Shown here: piece by piece, positions 6,033-13,663 of the stretch
Numbering within the stretch: the first letter of the stretch is position 1
Layout of the letters: each line of letters starts with the position of its first letter
NCBI RefSeq assembly: GCF_900169365.1
Contig: NZ_FXZH01000025.1
Span: forward strand, 1 to 53,670
DNA from: Brevibacterium sp. 239c
GTDB lineage: Bacteria; Actinomycetota; Actinomycetes; Actinomycetales; Brevibacteriaceae
Length of the DNA stretch: 53,670 nt
Direction of reading: 5' to 3'
Translations under genes and position numbers: made by a program
The notes under the pieces: model-generated
Databases searched by the model: none
What the model was told of the DNA's origin: nothing
Seen by the model: only the letters and a program-made list of their open reading frames with translations

Positions 6033-6244
6033 GCGCACCACCTGCACTCAGTCGATAGGCAGTCCACACCGTGTACTGCGCGTACTCCGGTCGGGTCTTT
6101 GACGATGGTGTCGGCGTTTGGTTTCGCGCCACCTTTACCGGCTGGGTGTGCTGCCATGCACCGATCACGTTCGAGTCGTGCGGCGTACTGTGCGGCCTGT
6201 TCCCGGCACCGCTGTAGCTTTGCTTGCCTCTCAGTCATGGTCAT
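6029..6244 (-). CDS. Hypothetical small Cys-containing protein, 71 aa
   Basis: The ATG at 6244 overlaps the stop of the HTH gene as ATGA. The N-terminal half is a basic helix (ERQAKLQRCREQAAQYAARL). The C-terminus ends CLSTECRWC, which could chelate a metal with the earlier Cys residues. No family is recognised. It is second in the chain running from the excisionase-like gene toward the replication gene, and its stop overlaps the 54-residue gene. Confidence 0.65.
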   Translation of the reverse strand: MTMTERQAKLQRCREQAAQYAARLERDRCMAAHPAGKGGAKPNADTIVKDPTGVRAVHGVDCLSTECRWCA

Positions 6245-6447
6245 CCCCCATAGGCCGGGATGGGCGTATACAGGGCCAGGAGGTCACTGTCCGCGATCCT
6301 GACGCGACGGCCAATCTTGTAGGCGGGAAGGTCACCGTTTGCGATGTGGCGACGGATCGTGATTTCTGAGAGTCCCGTTGTCTTCGCTGCTGTGGCGATG
6401 GTTTGCGTTGGGAACTCGGTGAGCGTAGAGTTCTTTGTGTTCGGCAA
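6241..6447 (-). CDS. Excisionase-like helix-turn-helix protein (HTH_17/MerR-type)
   Basis: A 68-residue protein with a winged-helix DNA-binding fold of the AlpA/excisionase kind: IATAAKTTGLSEITIRRHI (recognition helix), then GDLPAYKIGRRVRIADSDL (wing). This is the classical layout of the small regulators that sit beside actinobacterial integrases and serve as recombination directionality factors or as the first regulator of the replication operon. It heads the minus-strand operon, and its stop overlaps the next start as ATGA. Upstream is a 9-bp hairpin at 6492-6526. Confidence 0.82.
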   Translation of the reverse strand: MPNTKNSTLTEFPTQTIATAAKTTGLSEITIRRHIANGDLPAYKIGRRVRIADSDLLALYTPIPAYGG

Positions 6448-6491
6448 GGTGTTACCCCTTTGCTGTTTTGCTTGGAAACTTGAATAAGTTA

Positions 6492-6526
6492 AGCCCCGCT
6501 TCTGTGACCAGACAGTCAGCGGGGCT
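6492..6526 (-). terminator. Hairpin, probable terminator or attenuator
   Basis: AGCCCCGCT (6492-6500) and AGCGGGGCT (6518-6526) form a perfect 9-bp stem with a 17-base loop. Read on the minus strand it is followed by TTAACTTATT, a T-rich tail. It lies between the 64-residue gene and the HTH gene, so it may end upstream transcription before the replication operon begins. Confidence 0.5.
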
Positions 6527-6568
6527 ACAAGCGCGTTTTAGGCGCGTGGGAGTAGTTTACACCATTAG

Positions 6569-6763
6569 TCAAATCCTCTCTTTAGGGTTCAGGCGTAGTA
6601 GTGCCTTGGGCAAGAATGTGTGGGAGTAAGCGTGAGTGTTCTTTCGCTTAGGGTCAATTCTCCCATGAGTTCCAGTGTCGAAACGTATTTGCTTCGACCG
6701 TCCACAGGCTGCACAACGGGGACTCCCCCGACATTGCTGGCCGGTTAGCTGGTGTTTTCGCAT
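6569..6763 (-). CDS. Hypothetical small protein with Cys cluster, 64 aa
   Basis: The ATG at 6763 has a good GAAAGGA site 7-8 bases upstream. The product MRKHQLTGQQCRGSPRCAAC continues GRSKQIRF and then a basic region rich in His, Lys and Arg. The three closely spaced cysteines resemble a small zinc ribbon. It lies between the integrase terminator and the HTH gene. Base composition is less GC-rich than in the chromosome. The function is unknown, and a chance frame with a good ribosome binding site cannot be fully excluded. Confidence 0.45.
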   Translation of the reverse strand: MRKHQLTGQQCRGSPRCAACGRSKQIRFDTGTHGRIDPKRKNTHAYSHTFLPKALLRLNPKERI

Positions 6764-6848
6764 AAGAATTTCCTTTCTCCACAGCGTTGTCGGCGTGTCG
6801 GTGGTGGAACCGTATCAGGACCGCTCATTGCATTTCGGGCACGAAAAA

Positions 6849-6881
6849 GGCCCCCAGCGTGATGCTGAGAGCCTTGCTTTT
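6849..6881. terminator. Hairpin terminator downstream of the integrase
   Basis: GGC (6849-6851) and CAGC (6855-6858) pair with GCTG (6864-6867) and GCC (6871-6873), with a CCC/AGA internal loop. On the minus strand it is followed by TTTTT, and on the plus strand by TTGCTTTT, so it could work in both directions. The same CCC/AGA internal-loop design appears in the terminator at 26670-26701. Confidence 0.6.
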
Positions 6882-7274
6882 GGGTACTACAAATATTACT
6901 GTATCTGCGTCGGCGGCGAACCACTGAACGGAACACCGTCGCTCGACGGATTTGGTGTATCTGTGGCTACGATTCCAGGGCATGACAAATAAGCCTAGGT
7001 TTCGTAGCCGAGTTCACAACAGCTACCCGCACTCCGACGCTAAGCCAGATTCTGCGGTGAACGTCCAGACGTGCTTCCTGGGCCGCTCAGTGGACCTAGT
7101 GCCGAAGCTCTAGTGCCCATCCCGTGCAGTGAGTGTTCCCTGCATAGGAGCTGGGACCGCCAGTACTAGCGCGAATCCCTGCGCCGGGGGCGAACCCCGC
7201 GTGCGCTGACATCATTGTCAATATGTCAGAGACTACATGAGAGTAACGTCAAAGTCAATTCATGACTATTCATG
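6882..7274. other. Non-coding stretch beside the integrase
   Basis: About 390 bases without a credible gene. The frames present are short, without ribosome binding sites, and GC-rich. Small inverted repeats occur (CCGGGGGC/GAACCCCGCG around 7180-7202) but no cloverleaf could be drawn. In elements of this type such a region downstream of int may hold attachment or regulatory sequence. I see nothing firm. Confidence 0.35.
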
Positions 7275-8474
7275 TCAGTTGTTGTCTATGGATTTAGACA
7301 GACTGCCAGCCAGCATTGCGAGCCGGTCTCTCGTGGCGTGCTGGTACTTTGCTACGACTTCTGCCGACGAGTGCCCCGCATATCGTTTCAGTTCTTCGAG
7401 AGTTGCACCGGCTTGTCCAATGCGGGTTAGTGCCGTGTGCCTGAGTCCGTGGAAAGTGAAATTCTCTAACTGGTCATTCTCATGCTCCGCGTTCCAAGCT
7501 TCACGCGCATCATTAAAACGGTTGCGCAGATAGTTCGGGTGCGTCCACTTCTCCCCCACTCTCGGGAACAGCAGAGCCGTCTTAGCCTTCCCCACATGAT
7601 TCTCTAAATGGTCACTCACTGCGTCATTGAGGGCACCAGGAATGGGCACAGAGCGGACACCAGCCTCAGACTTAGGTTCGGTCTCATACAGTCCTTTACC
7701 GCGTGCCTGGACCTGCCTAGAGATGTTCAACCATAGTTGCCCGTTCACGTCTGTGAGGTCGGAGCGTTTCAGGGCGAGGACTTCACCCAGGCGAACAGCA
7801 CACCACCCCGAAAACAGAATGGCGAGACGGTACTGGGGTGGCACGTGGTCGGCAATGAACGTCAACTGCTCCACCGTGGCTACAGGCTCACTATCCCTAT
7901 GTGCGGGACGGTGTTTAGCGGCCCCGGATACCTTGCAGGGTGAGGTTTCTATGTACGGCTCAAATGCCGATGATTGGCCCCGTGCATCGCCTGCTGCGTA
8001 ATTGAAGAACGCCGATGCTGTCAGGTAGACGGAACGGGCAACACCGCGCCCTTTAGTCTCAGTGAGCTTCGTGAACCAGTCCTCAATGTCTTTGACGGTG
8101 ATTTCAGCTATGGGACGGTGGCCGAATGTGGGTGCGACGTGTGACCTGAACCGAGATTCATACGTGTAGATGGTGCCCCGTGCCTTGCCAGACGTTTCGA
8201 GGAATGCAAAGTACTTCTCAGCCACATGGTCAACTGTGACCGTGGACCGCTCTTGCTCCTGTACCTGCTCGCGCTCTTGAGCCTTACGGGTGGACATGGG
8301 CACGAACACACCCCGCGCTATGTCTGACTTCGCGTTGACCAGTCCCGCCTTCGCGTCTGTGAGGGTGTCGAACTGTCCTATGGACTGTTGCTTGCCTTGG
8401 TAGTAGACACGGGCGCGGTAGCGGCCTTTGGGGGTTTTGTTGATGCCCTGGGGTAGTTTCTCGGTCTTCGCCAT
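7275..8474 (-). CDS. int: Tyrosine recombinase / phage integrase
   Basis: A 399-residue integrase with three parts. The N-terminal arm-binding beta region (about 10-50, including KGRYRARVYYQGK) is followed by a SAM-like core-binding domain (about 75-180) and the catalytic domain (about 200-390). Catalytic residues visible are Arg in AVRLGEVLAL, His-x-x-Arg in FHGLRHTALT, His in YAGHSSAEVV and the nucleophile Tyr in KYQHAT (about 377). It catalyses site-specific integration and excision and acts with the HTH protein at 6241-6447. It is transcribed away from tRNA-Ala, whose 3' end is 143 bases from its start; this is the standard arrangement for integration into that tRNA. Confidence 0.95.
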   Translation of the reverse strand: MAKTEKLPQGINKTPKGRYRARVYYQGKQQSIGQFDTLTDAKAGLVNAKSDIARGVFVPMSTRKAQEREQVQEQERSTVTVDHVAEKYFAFLETSGKARGTIYTYESRFRSHVAPTFGHRPIAEITVKDIEDWFTKLTETKGRGVARSVYLTASAFFNYAAGDARGQSSAFEPYIETSPCKVSGAAKHRPAHRDSEPVATVEQLTFIADHVPPQYRLAILFSGWCAVRLGEVLALKRSDLTDVNGQLWLNISRQVQARGKGLYETEPKSEAGVRSVPIPGALNDAVSDHLENHVGKAKTALLFPRVGEKWTHPNYLRNRFNDAREAWNAEHENDQLENFTFHGLRHTALTRIGQAGATLEELKRYAGHSSAEVVAKYQHATRDRLAMLAGSLSKSIDNN

Positions 8475-8494
8475 GGGCTAAGTATAGGACTACT

Positions 8495-8588
8495 CTGGGA
8501 CTAGTCTCACGCTGTATGACGGTGGTTCACGATTACTCAAGATCACTGGGACTAGTTGCTACATCCCCGAATTCTAGGGGAAAACCCC
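8495..8588. repeat. Integrase arm-type repeats and hairpin next to the att core
   Basis: CTGGGACTAGT is repeated at 8495-8505 and 8546-8556 between the int start and tRNA-Ala, 51 bases apart. Partial copies (GGACTACT) lie just left of the first. GGGGAAAACCCC (8577-8588) forms a tight hairpin. Spaced direct repeats here are what arm-binding sites of a tyrosine integrase look like. The int promoter must lie in the same stretch. Confidence 0.5.
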
Positions 8589-8617
8589 GGATTCATGCGG
8601 ATTGTGCTATCCTGAAG

Positions 8618-8690
8618 TGGAGCTTAGGGGAATCGAACCCCTGACCTTTTCATTGCGAACGAAACGCTCTACCAACTGAGCTAAAGCCCC
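8618..8690 (-). tRNA. tRNA-Ala (anticodon CGC)
   Basis: A full cloverleaf is visible on the minus strand. The acceptor stem GGGGCTT pairs with AAGCTCC. The D arm contains GCTCAGTTGGTAGAGC, the anticodon stem TTTCG/TGAAA encloses loop TTCGCAA with anticodon CGC, and the T arm is AGGGGTTCGATTCCCCT. The discriminator is A and CCA is not encoded. The 3' end faces the integrase, so this gene is the attachment site of the island and was restored by integration. Confidence 0.95.
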
Positions 8691-8823
8691 TTCGTTCTTC
8701 ACTTTACGCCGAAGGTCCCGCCCTGCACAAAACGGCATCGCACCGGCAACGGTCCAGGTTCGGTTGACTCACTGCGACTGGCGGTACAGGGTGGAAGAAA
8801 TCCCCCTCGTGGAAGGACGAACA

Positions 8824-10032
8824 ATGGCTCAGGAATTCGGAACTGTCATCATCGGCGCCGGAATCGGCGGCGGAACCGCGGTCGAGGCTCTGCGCGAGCG
8901 CGGCTACTCAGGGTCCATCGCTCTCATCGGTGCAGATCCGGCCGCACCCTATTACCGCCCGGACCTGTCCAAGAAGGTCATGCTCGAAGGGTCTGACCCG
9001 GCAGAGTCGGCACTGCGCGGAGCAGACTGGTATCCCGCCCACGATGTGACGACGTTCTTCGGCACCGCTGTCACGGAACTGGATGCGAAGAATCAGACCC
9101 TCACCCTCGACAGCGGCGAAAGTCTCACCTACGGGCAGGTCATCCTGGCCAACGGATCCACCCCGCGAACCCTGGAGGTGCCGGGCGCAGAACTGGCCAA
9201 CATCCACACTCTTCGCGATGCGGGTGATGCTGTGGCCATCCGCTCGCAATTCAGCCAGGGCAATAAGGTCGTCATCATCGGCGGTGGCTGGGTCGGACTC
9301 GAAGTCGCGGCAGCAGCACAGAACGCCGGCTGTGAGATCACGGTCGTCCTGCGGTCGACTCCCCCACTGAAGTCGGCCCTCGGCGCGGAGATCGGTCAGT
9401 ACTTCGAAGAGCTGCACCGGTCCAACGGCATCGAGTTCGTCACCGAGGCCGAGACCACCGGCTTCTCAGGATCGAAGGCCGTCGAATCCGTCCAGACCAG
9501 TGCCGGTGTCCTGCCTGCCGACCTGGTCGTCGTGGGGATCGGCGCCGACCCCACTATCGAACTGGCCACGTCAGCAGGCTTAGACATCGATAACGGCGTC
9601 CTCGTCGATGAGCACATGCGCTCCAGCGATCCCAACATCTTCGCCATCGGCGATATCGCTGCAGCTCAGAACACACTGCTGAAGCAGCGTCTGCGCGTCG
9701 AACACTGGGACAACGCTGTTCGCCAGGCCGAGGTCGCAGCATCGACAATCACCGGCGGGGACAAGGAATACGACTGGCAGCCGTACTTCTACACCGACCA
9801 GTTCGACCTCGGCATGGAATACGTCGGCCATGGCACCAGTGACGACGACGTCGTCATCCGCGGCGACAAGTCCAGCGGTGAGTTCATTGTCTTCTGGACT
9901 CGCGGCGGCGCCGTCACAGCGGCTATGAACGTCAACATCTGGGATGTAGGCGACGAGCTTCGCGCACTCATCGGCAAGAGCGTATCCGCTGCACGCCTGC
10001 AGGACGAGTCGATCGAGCTCACAGAACTCTGA
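8824..10032 (+). CDS. NAD(P)/FAD-dependent ferredoxin/rubredoxin-type reductase
   Basis: The start was taken as the ATG at 8824 with site GGAAGGAC, 21 codons into the longest frame. The 402-residue enzyme has a Rossmann FAD motif GAGIGGG (11-17), the NAD(P) motif GGGWVGLE mid-protein, the second FAD motif IFAIGDIAA and a C-terminal reductase dimerisation domain. This matches the class of flavoproteins that pass electrons from NAD(P)H to ferredoxin, rubredoxin or oxygenase components. No ferredoxin or P450 gene is adjacent, so the partner is unknown. It is followed 18 bases later by the AlkB-like gene and may share its transcript. Confidence 0.88.
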   Translation: MAQEFGTVIIGAGIGGGTAVEALRERGYSGSIALIGADPAAPYYRPDLSKKVMLEGSDPAESALRGADWYPAHDVTTFFGTAVTELDAKNQTLTLDSGESLTYGQVILANGSTPRTLEVPGAELANIHTLRDAGDAVAIRSQFSQGNKVVIIGGGWVGLEVAAAAQNAGCEITVVLRSTPPLKSALGAEIGQYFEELHRSNGIEFVTEAETTGFSGSKAVESVQTSAGVLPADLVVVGIGADPTIELATSAGLDIDNGVLVDEHMRSSDPNIFAIGDIAAAQNTLLKQRLRVEHWDNAVRQAEVAASTITGGDKEYDWQPYFYTDQFDLGMEYVGHGTSDDDVVIRGDKSSGEFIVFWTRGGAVTAAMNVNIWDVGDELRALIGKSVSAARLQDESIELTEL

Positions 10033-10050
10033 GTTCGAGTCCACCCTGTC

Positions 10051-10773
10051 ATGGAGTCACTGTTCGCCGACGAGGCCTTCGACCGCCGCCCCCGCGTCAT
10101 CGCACCGGGGGCGGTCTGGTTGCCTGGTTTCCTCGACGACGCGGCACAAGCCTGGATCATCAGGCAGTACACGATATGGCAGTCCGGACCTGTGCCTGCA
10201 CATGCGACATCGATCGCCGGGCACCCGATGAGTGTGAAGACAATCGGACTCGGCTGGCATTGGCAGCCGGGCCGCTATGATCGCCACGCCCGCGATGTCA
10301 ATGGGGAGCGGGTGCTGTCATTCCCTGACTGGATGACTCGCCTGGGCAGCCAGGTCATCTCCCAGGCCGCCGAGGTGGTGGCTGAGGACGTTGGCTCCCC
10401 GAGTCAGGCTCCCGAGCTGTGGGGTCTGGTCCCCGAGGACTACCGCCCGGATGTCGCGCTCGTGAACTACTACGATGCGCAGGCGAAGATGGGCATGCAC
10501 CAAGACAAGGACGAATTCGATCCTGCTCCGGTCGTGTCCTTGTCACTTGGTGACACGTGCATCTTCCGGTTCGGCAACACGCGCAACCGGAACAAACCCT
10601 TTGAGGACATTCGGCTGGCCTCCGGCGACGCCTTCGTCTTCGGCGGACCTGCCCGCTTCGCCTATCACGGGGTGACATCGATCCGGGTGGCCACCGCACC
10701 CGAGTGCGGTCGTCTGGATCACCTCGGCGGGGGCAGGATCAACATCACGATGCGCACCACAGGCAAGGACTAA
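10051..10773 (+). CDS. alkB: AlkB-type alpha-ketoglutarate/Fe(II) dioxygenase
   Basis: A 240-residue protein with the complete AlkB facial triad: His150 and Asp152 (MHQDKDEF) and His206 (AYHGV), plus the 2-oxoglutarate-binding arginines near the end (Arg229 in GGGRIN and Arg235 in NITMR). AlkB enzymes oxidatively remove methyl groups from 1-methyladenine and 3-methylcytosine in DNA and RNA. Length and motif order match the bacterial AlkB group. It ends 3 bases inside the convergent mrpG end. It shares orientation with the reductase just upstream, though a functional link is not established. Confidence 0.9.
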   Translation: MESLFADEAFDRRPRVIAPGAVWLPGFLDDAAQAWIIRQYTIWQSGPVPAHATSIAGHPMSVKTIGLGWHWQPGRYDRHARDVNGERVLSFPDWMTRLGSQVISQAAEVVAEDVGSPSQAPELWGLVPEDYRPDVALVNYYDAQAKMGMHQDKDEFDPAPVVSLSLGDTCIFRFGNTRNRNKPFEDIRLASGDAFVFGGPARFAYHGVTSIRVATAPECGRLDHLGGGRINITMRTTGKD

Positions 10774-11165
10774 GCGGACGACTCCAGCGAGTCCGGGTCC
10801 TCATCGACGACTCCCTCAGGTGGGCGGGCTAAACGATTCGGCGCGGTCTTGCGAAAGACAGGCTGCCCTGAGAGAACACTGGCACGCGACAGAGTGTTAC
10901 TGGCCACCGACGACACGATGATCAGACACAGCACAGCAACAGCGGCCATGAGCAGGGAACTCCAGCTGAAGCCCTCAGTGTGGATGTCGTAGACGTAGAC
11001 CGCTGCCACGATCAGAGGCATGCCCAACCCTGTGGCCGGTGAGAACACGTTGATTCGGGACAGTGCGTCGCGGACTCGGAACATCGCAAGCGCGGAGAAC
11101 AGCATGAGGAGGGATCCGGTGATCCCGAAGACACCGACAAGGGTGGTCGCTACAGCATCGCTCAT
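10770..11165 (-). CDS. mrpG: Na+/H+ antiporter subunit G (MnhG/MrpG)
   Basis: Start ATG at 11165 (131 residues), overlapping the mrpF stop as TGATG; the frame also offers a TTG one codon earlier. Three hydrophobic helices (LVGVFGITGSLLMLFSAL, MPLIVAAVYVYDI, LLMAAVAVLCLIIVSS) and the following NTLSRA match the PhaG/MnhG family. A polar C-terminal tail rich in Pro, Asp and Glu is longer than usual. It is the last gene of the Mrp operon, and its stop overlaps the end of alkB by 4 bases. Confidence 0.93.
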   Translation of the reverse strand: MSDAVATTLVGVFGITGSLLMLFSALAMFRVRDALSRINVFSPATGLGMPLIVAAVYVYDIHTEGFSWSSLLMAAVAVLCLIIVSSVASNTLSRASVLSGQPVFRKTAPNRLARPPEGVVDEDPDSLESSA

Positions 11166-11425
11166 CAACGCAGCCCCCTTGTCAGGATTCGTGACAGGGC
11201 GACGGTGGCCAGAATGCCGACCATCGATGAGAGGAAGATTGCGTCGAGGACGATCGACGAGGATACGAGGATGCCGAACATCGTGAGCATACCGATGGCG
11301 GAGAAGTACATGAGGTCGCTGACGATTGCTCGCGACCCCAGGTCCTTGGCGGTGAGAACCCTGACGAGACCGAGGATGACGGCCGCGGCGAGGATGACGA
11401 TGCAGATGCTGACGACAAGGGTCAT
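11165..11425 (-). CDS. mrpF: Na+/H+ antiporter subunit F (MrpF)
   Basis: An 86-residue membrane protein starting at the ATG at 11425, which overlaps the mrpE stop as ATGA; longer frames upstream are antisense noise. Three transmembrane helices and the central DLGSRAIVSDLMYF stretch, with its conserved acidic residues, match MnhF/PhaF. It is a small structural subunit of the hetero-oligomeric Mrp cation/proton antiporter. Confidence 0.93.
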   Translation of the reverse strand: MTLVVSICIVILAAAVILGLVRVLTAKDLGSRAIVSDLMYFSAIGMLTMFGILVSSSIVLDAIFLSSMVGILATVALSRILTRGLR

Positions 11426-11820
11426 GGGCGTTCTTCCTCCTGTTCGACTTCGGCGAGGGGGGCCGCCGGTGACGATGGCGCCCGCCCCCTGGTCATAGCA
11501 AGCAGTCGTGACTCCATGTCGTAGAGGCCCTCCAAAGCGGCCTCTTCCGAATCCTCGAAGAGAGCATGGACGAAGAAGACCGGCGGCTGTGTGGAGGTGC
11601 CGGCGGCGATGGCGGCAACCAGGGTTCCGGGGGTGATGGTGATCGATGAGGCGAATAGGGTCACCTCGAGGTCGGTCACGCACCGCAGCGGTACCTCGAC
11701 GATCATCGGATGCGCGTATTGGCCGGGACGGAAGAGTCGGGTGACGATCGTCAGCGACCCGGTCACGATTGCCCAGCCGATATAGGCCAGATAGGTGATG
11801 CCGTGGATAACGCGCATCAT
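11422..11820 (-). CDS. mrpE: Na+/H+ antiporter subunit E (MrpE)
   Basis: A 132-residue protein with two N-terminal transmembrane helices, then the MnhE cytoplasmic domain (VEVPLRCVTDLEVTLFASSI, TPGTLVAAI, FFVHALF). The acidic, Pro/Glu-rich C-terminus is an extension. ATG at 11820 overlaps the mrpD stop as ATGA. It is a subunit of the Mrp complex that exchanges Na+ (or K+/Li+) for H+, important for alkali and salt tolerance. Confidence 0.92.
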   Translation of the reverse strand: MMRVIHGITYLAYIGWAIVTGSLTIVTRLFRPGQYAHPMIVEVPLRCVTDLEVTLFASSITITPGTLVAAIAAGTSTQPPVFFVHALFEDSEEAALEGLYDMESRLLAMTRGRAPSSPAAPLAEVEQEEERP

Positions 11821-13334
11821 GGCGTCGTCACCGCCTCGATGTAGGCGCTGTGGTCAAGAAGTCCGGCCGCGGCCCGGGTCGTGACCTCGAGCAGCGGCTC
11901 GGGGTAGGCGAAGATGGCCACAGACATTGCGATCATGATCGTTCCCGGCACCAGCAGTCGAGCGGGAATCCGAACGCTCCTCATGATGGGTTCGGCCGGG
12001 GCCCGGCCGGTATCGGCGGAATCGGGGCGGTAGGTCTGCATCGGTGGTCCCCAGAAGGTGTTGCGCCACAGCCGCTGGAGCGCCAGCAGACTGATGAGAG
12101 CGCCGACGACGATCGCGCCGACCAGCCACCACCCCAGGCTGTCCCCGCTGCCGATTGCTGCGGTGATCAGTCCGACCTTGCCCCACAGCCCCGAGGTCGG
12201 CGGGAGACCGATGAGTGAGAAGAGACCCAGGATCATCAGGATCGTGGCCCATCGTTCCCGGCTGGCCATTCCGGTCAGCTTTCGGAATGAGCCGCTGCCA
12301 TAGGTCTGCTCGACTGCTCCCATGATGAGGAGGAGACCTGACATCGTGATCATGTGGTGGACCATGTAGAAGGCGCCGGCGCCCAGCGCCGTCGAGGTCA
12401 GAAGGACCACACCGAGGAGGATGTGCCCCACCCCGCTCGTCATCTGGAAGGCAAGGACGTTGCGGACCCTGTTCTGCCCGAATCCGGACAATGAGCCGAT
12501 GAGGATGCTGGCTATTGCGATGACGCTGATGACGTTGACCCAAGCGGCCGGTTCACCATAGACGGTGGTGTAGACGCGGTAGATCGCGTAGAGAGCGACC
12601 TTCGAGTGCAGTCCCGAGAACAGGGACATCATTCCCGCCGAGGTGTTCGGGTAGCTGCGCACGAGCCAGCCGTGGAATGGTGCCCCACCGGCCTTGATGA
12701 TCAGGGCGAAGAGCACAACGCCGATGGCCAATGCTCCCTGCCCGGTCGGAGCCCCCATCTGGGCGAGGATCGCAATATTGACGGTGCCGTTGGCGCCGTA
12801 GACGAAACCGACTCCGATGAGCAGGATCGTCGAGGTGAGCAGGTTGACCATCACGTACATGCGACCCACGCCGAGGCGGCGCCAGGTTCCGGTCACCGCG
12901 ATGAGTGCGTAGGCCGGCAGCACCATGACTTCGATGAAGACGAAGAAGTTGAACAGGTCCCCGGTCAGCAGCGCACCGTAGACACCGGTGAGCATCATCA
13001 GGATCAGGGCGGGAACGAAACGGTACTGGTCCTCACCGGTGGCGATGAGGAAGATGCAGCTGGCGATGGCGACAACGGAGGTCAGGACCAGCATCAGCGC
13101 GGTGAAGGTGTCGGAGACGAAGGGGATCGCCAGGCCAGGAACGTAGCCGCCGACAGAATGGGCCAGCACCGGTTGGCGTTGGTGGACGAAGAGCAGAACG
13201 ATGCCGGAGATACCGACGAAGCTCGGGGCAGCCAACAGCACGACGCGGTCGAATGTGCGCGAAGTGATGAGTACGCTCAGCGCCGAGAACAGGAGCGGGA
13301 TGCCGATGAGCAGGAGCAGGAAGGCTGAGTTCAT
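11817..13334 (-). CDS. mrpD: Na+/H+ antiporter subunit D (MrpD)
   Basis: A 505-residue, about 14-helix protein related to complex I NuoM/N. The proton-translocating Lys/Glu family signatures are seen in FNFFVFIEVMVLPAYALIAV (conserved Glu) and IIKAGGAPFHGWLVRSYP (conserved Lys and His). Start ATG at 13334 overlaps the mrpC stop as ATGA. With MrpA it forms the proton and cation pathway. Confidence 0.95.
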   Translation of the reverse strand: MNSAFLLLLIGIPLLFSALSVLITSRTFDRVVLLAAPSFVGISGIVLLFVHQRQPVLAHSVGGYVPGLAIPFVSDTFTALMLVLTSVVAIASCIFLIATGEDQYRFVPALILMMLTGVYGALLTGDLFNFFVFIEVMVLPAYALIAVTGTWRRLGVGRMYVMVNLLTSTILLIGVGFVYGANGTVNIAILAQMGAPTGQGALAIGVVLFALIIKAGGAPFHGWLVRSYPNTSAGMMSLFSGLHSKVALYAIYRVYTTVYGEPAAWVNVISVIAIASILIGSLSGFGQNRVRNVLAFQMTSGVGHILLGVVLLTSTALGAGAFYMVHHMITMSGLLLIMGAVEQTYGSGSFRKLTGMASRERWATILMILGLFSLIGLPPTSGLWGKVGLITAAIGSGDSLGWWLVGAIVVGALISLLALQRLWRNTFWGPPMQTYRPDSADTGRAPAEPIMRSVRIPARLLVPGTIMIAMSVAIFAYPEPLLEVTTRAAAGLLDHSAYIEAVTTP

Positions 13335-13663
13335 GATTCTCGACCCTCCCCTGTCTCCGGGGCCCGTTTCTGATCGTCGTCATGGCCGAGCACAGCCAGA
13401 GCAAGCATGAAGATCGTCACCGCCAAGGTGATGACGATGGCGGTGAGGACGAAGGCCTGCGGCAGCGGGTCAGCGGCCAGGCTCTGATCACCCCGATCGC
13501 TGAGAGGTTCGACGCGCCAGGCCCCGACTCCTGCGGAGAGCAGGATGAAGTTCGCGGCGTGGGAGACGAGCGTGAGCCCGAAGACTCCTCTGACCATCGA
13601 CCGCTGCATCATCAGATACACGCCGCCTGCGGTGAGTACACCGATGGTGATGGCTAGGACCAT
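13331..13663 (-). CDS. mrpC: Na+/H+ antiporter subunit C (MrpC)
   Basis: A 110-residue, three-helix NuoK-like subunit. It contains GVYLMMQRSMVRGVFGLTLV and LPQAFVLTAIVITLAVTIFM, the characteristic MnhC/NuoK signature with a conserved Gln in the last helix. Its ATG overlaps the 3' end of mrpA by 10 bases, and its stop overlaps mrpD by 4. It is part of the Mrp antiporter complex in the inner membrane. Confidence 0.94.
   Translation of the reverse strand: MVLAITIGVLTAGGVYLMMQRSMVRGVFGLTLVSHAANFILLSAGVGAWRVEPLSDRGDQSLAADPLPQAFVLTAIVITLAVTIFMLALAVLGHDDDQKRAPETGEGRES

Larger units (their letters stand above)
130..8617. mobile_element. Integrated element (island) at tRNA-Ala, right part
   Basis: Everything from the IS end to the 3' edge of tRNA-Ala belongs together. 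The tyrosine integrase faces leftward beside the tRNA 3' end, followed by a small HTH/excisionase-like gene, microproteins, a DUF3987 replication-type gene, WhiB, HNH genes and unknown small genes, almost all on the minus strand with 1-32 base overlaps. Base composition is less GC-rich than the flanking chromosome, with T/G-rich stretches. The family content is typical of actinobacterial phages, satellites and small integrative elements. No structural, packaging or transfer gene is visible. I could not find a second copy of the tRNA 3' end inside the window, so the far attachment site must lie to the left of base 1 or has been lost. Confidence 0.8.

Noticed and set aside
7020..7202. Possible tRNA-like or tmRNA-like structure near the integrase
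   Set aside because: GAACCCC and stem-like pieces occur but no cloverleaf, anticodon arm or tag reading frame could be formed.
12606..13328. 240-residue plus-strand frame rich in Glu/Asp/Gln
   Set aside because: Antisense to mrpD; composition is the mirror of a GC-rich membrane gene.
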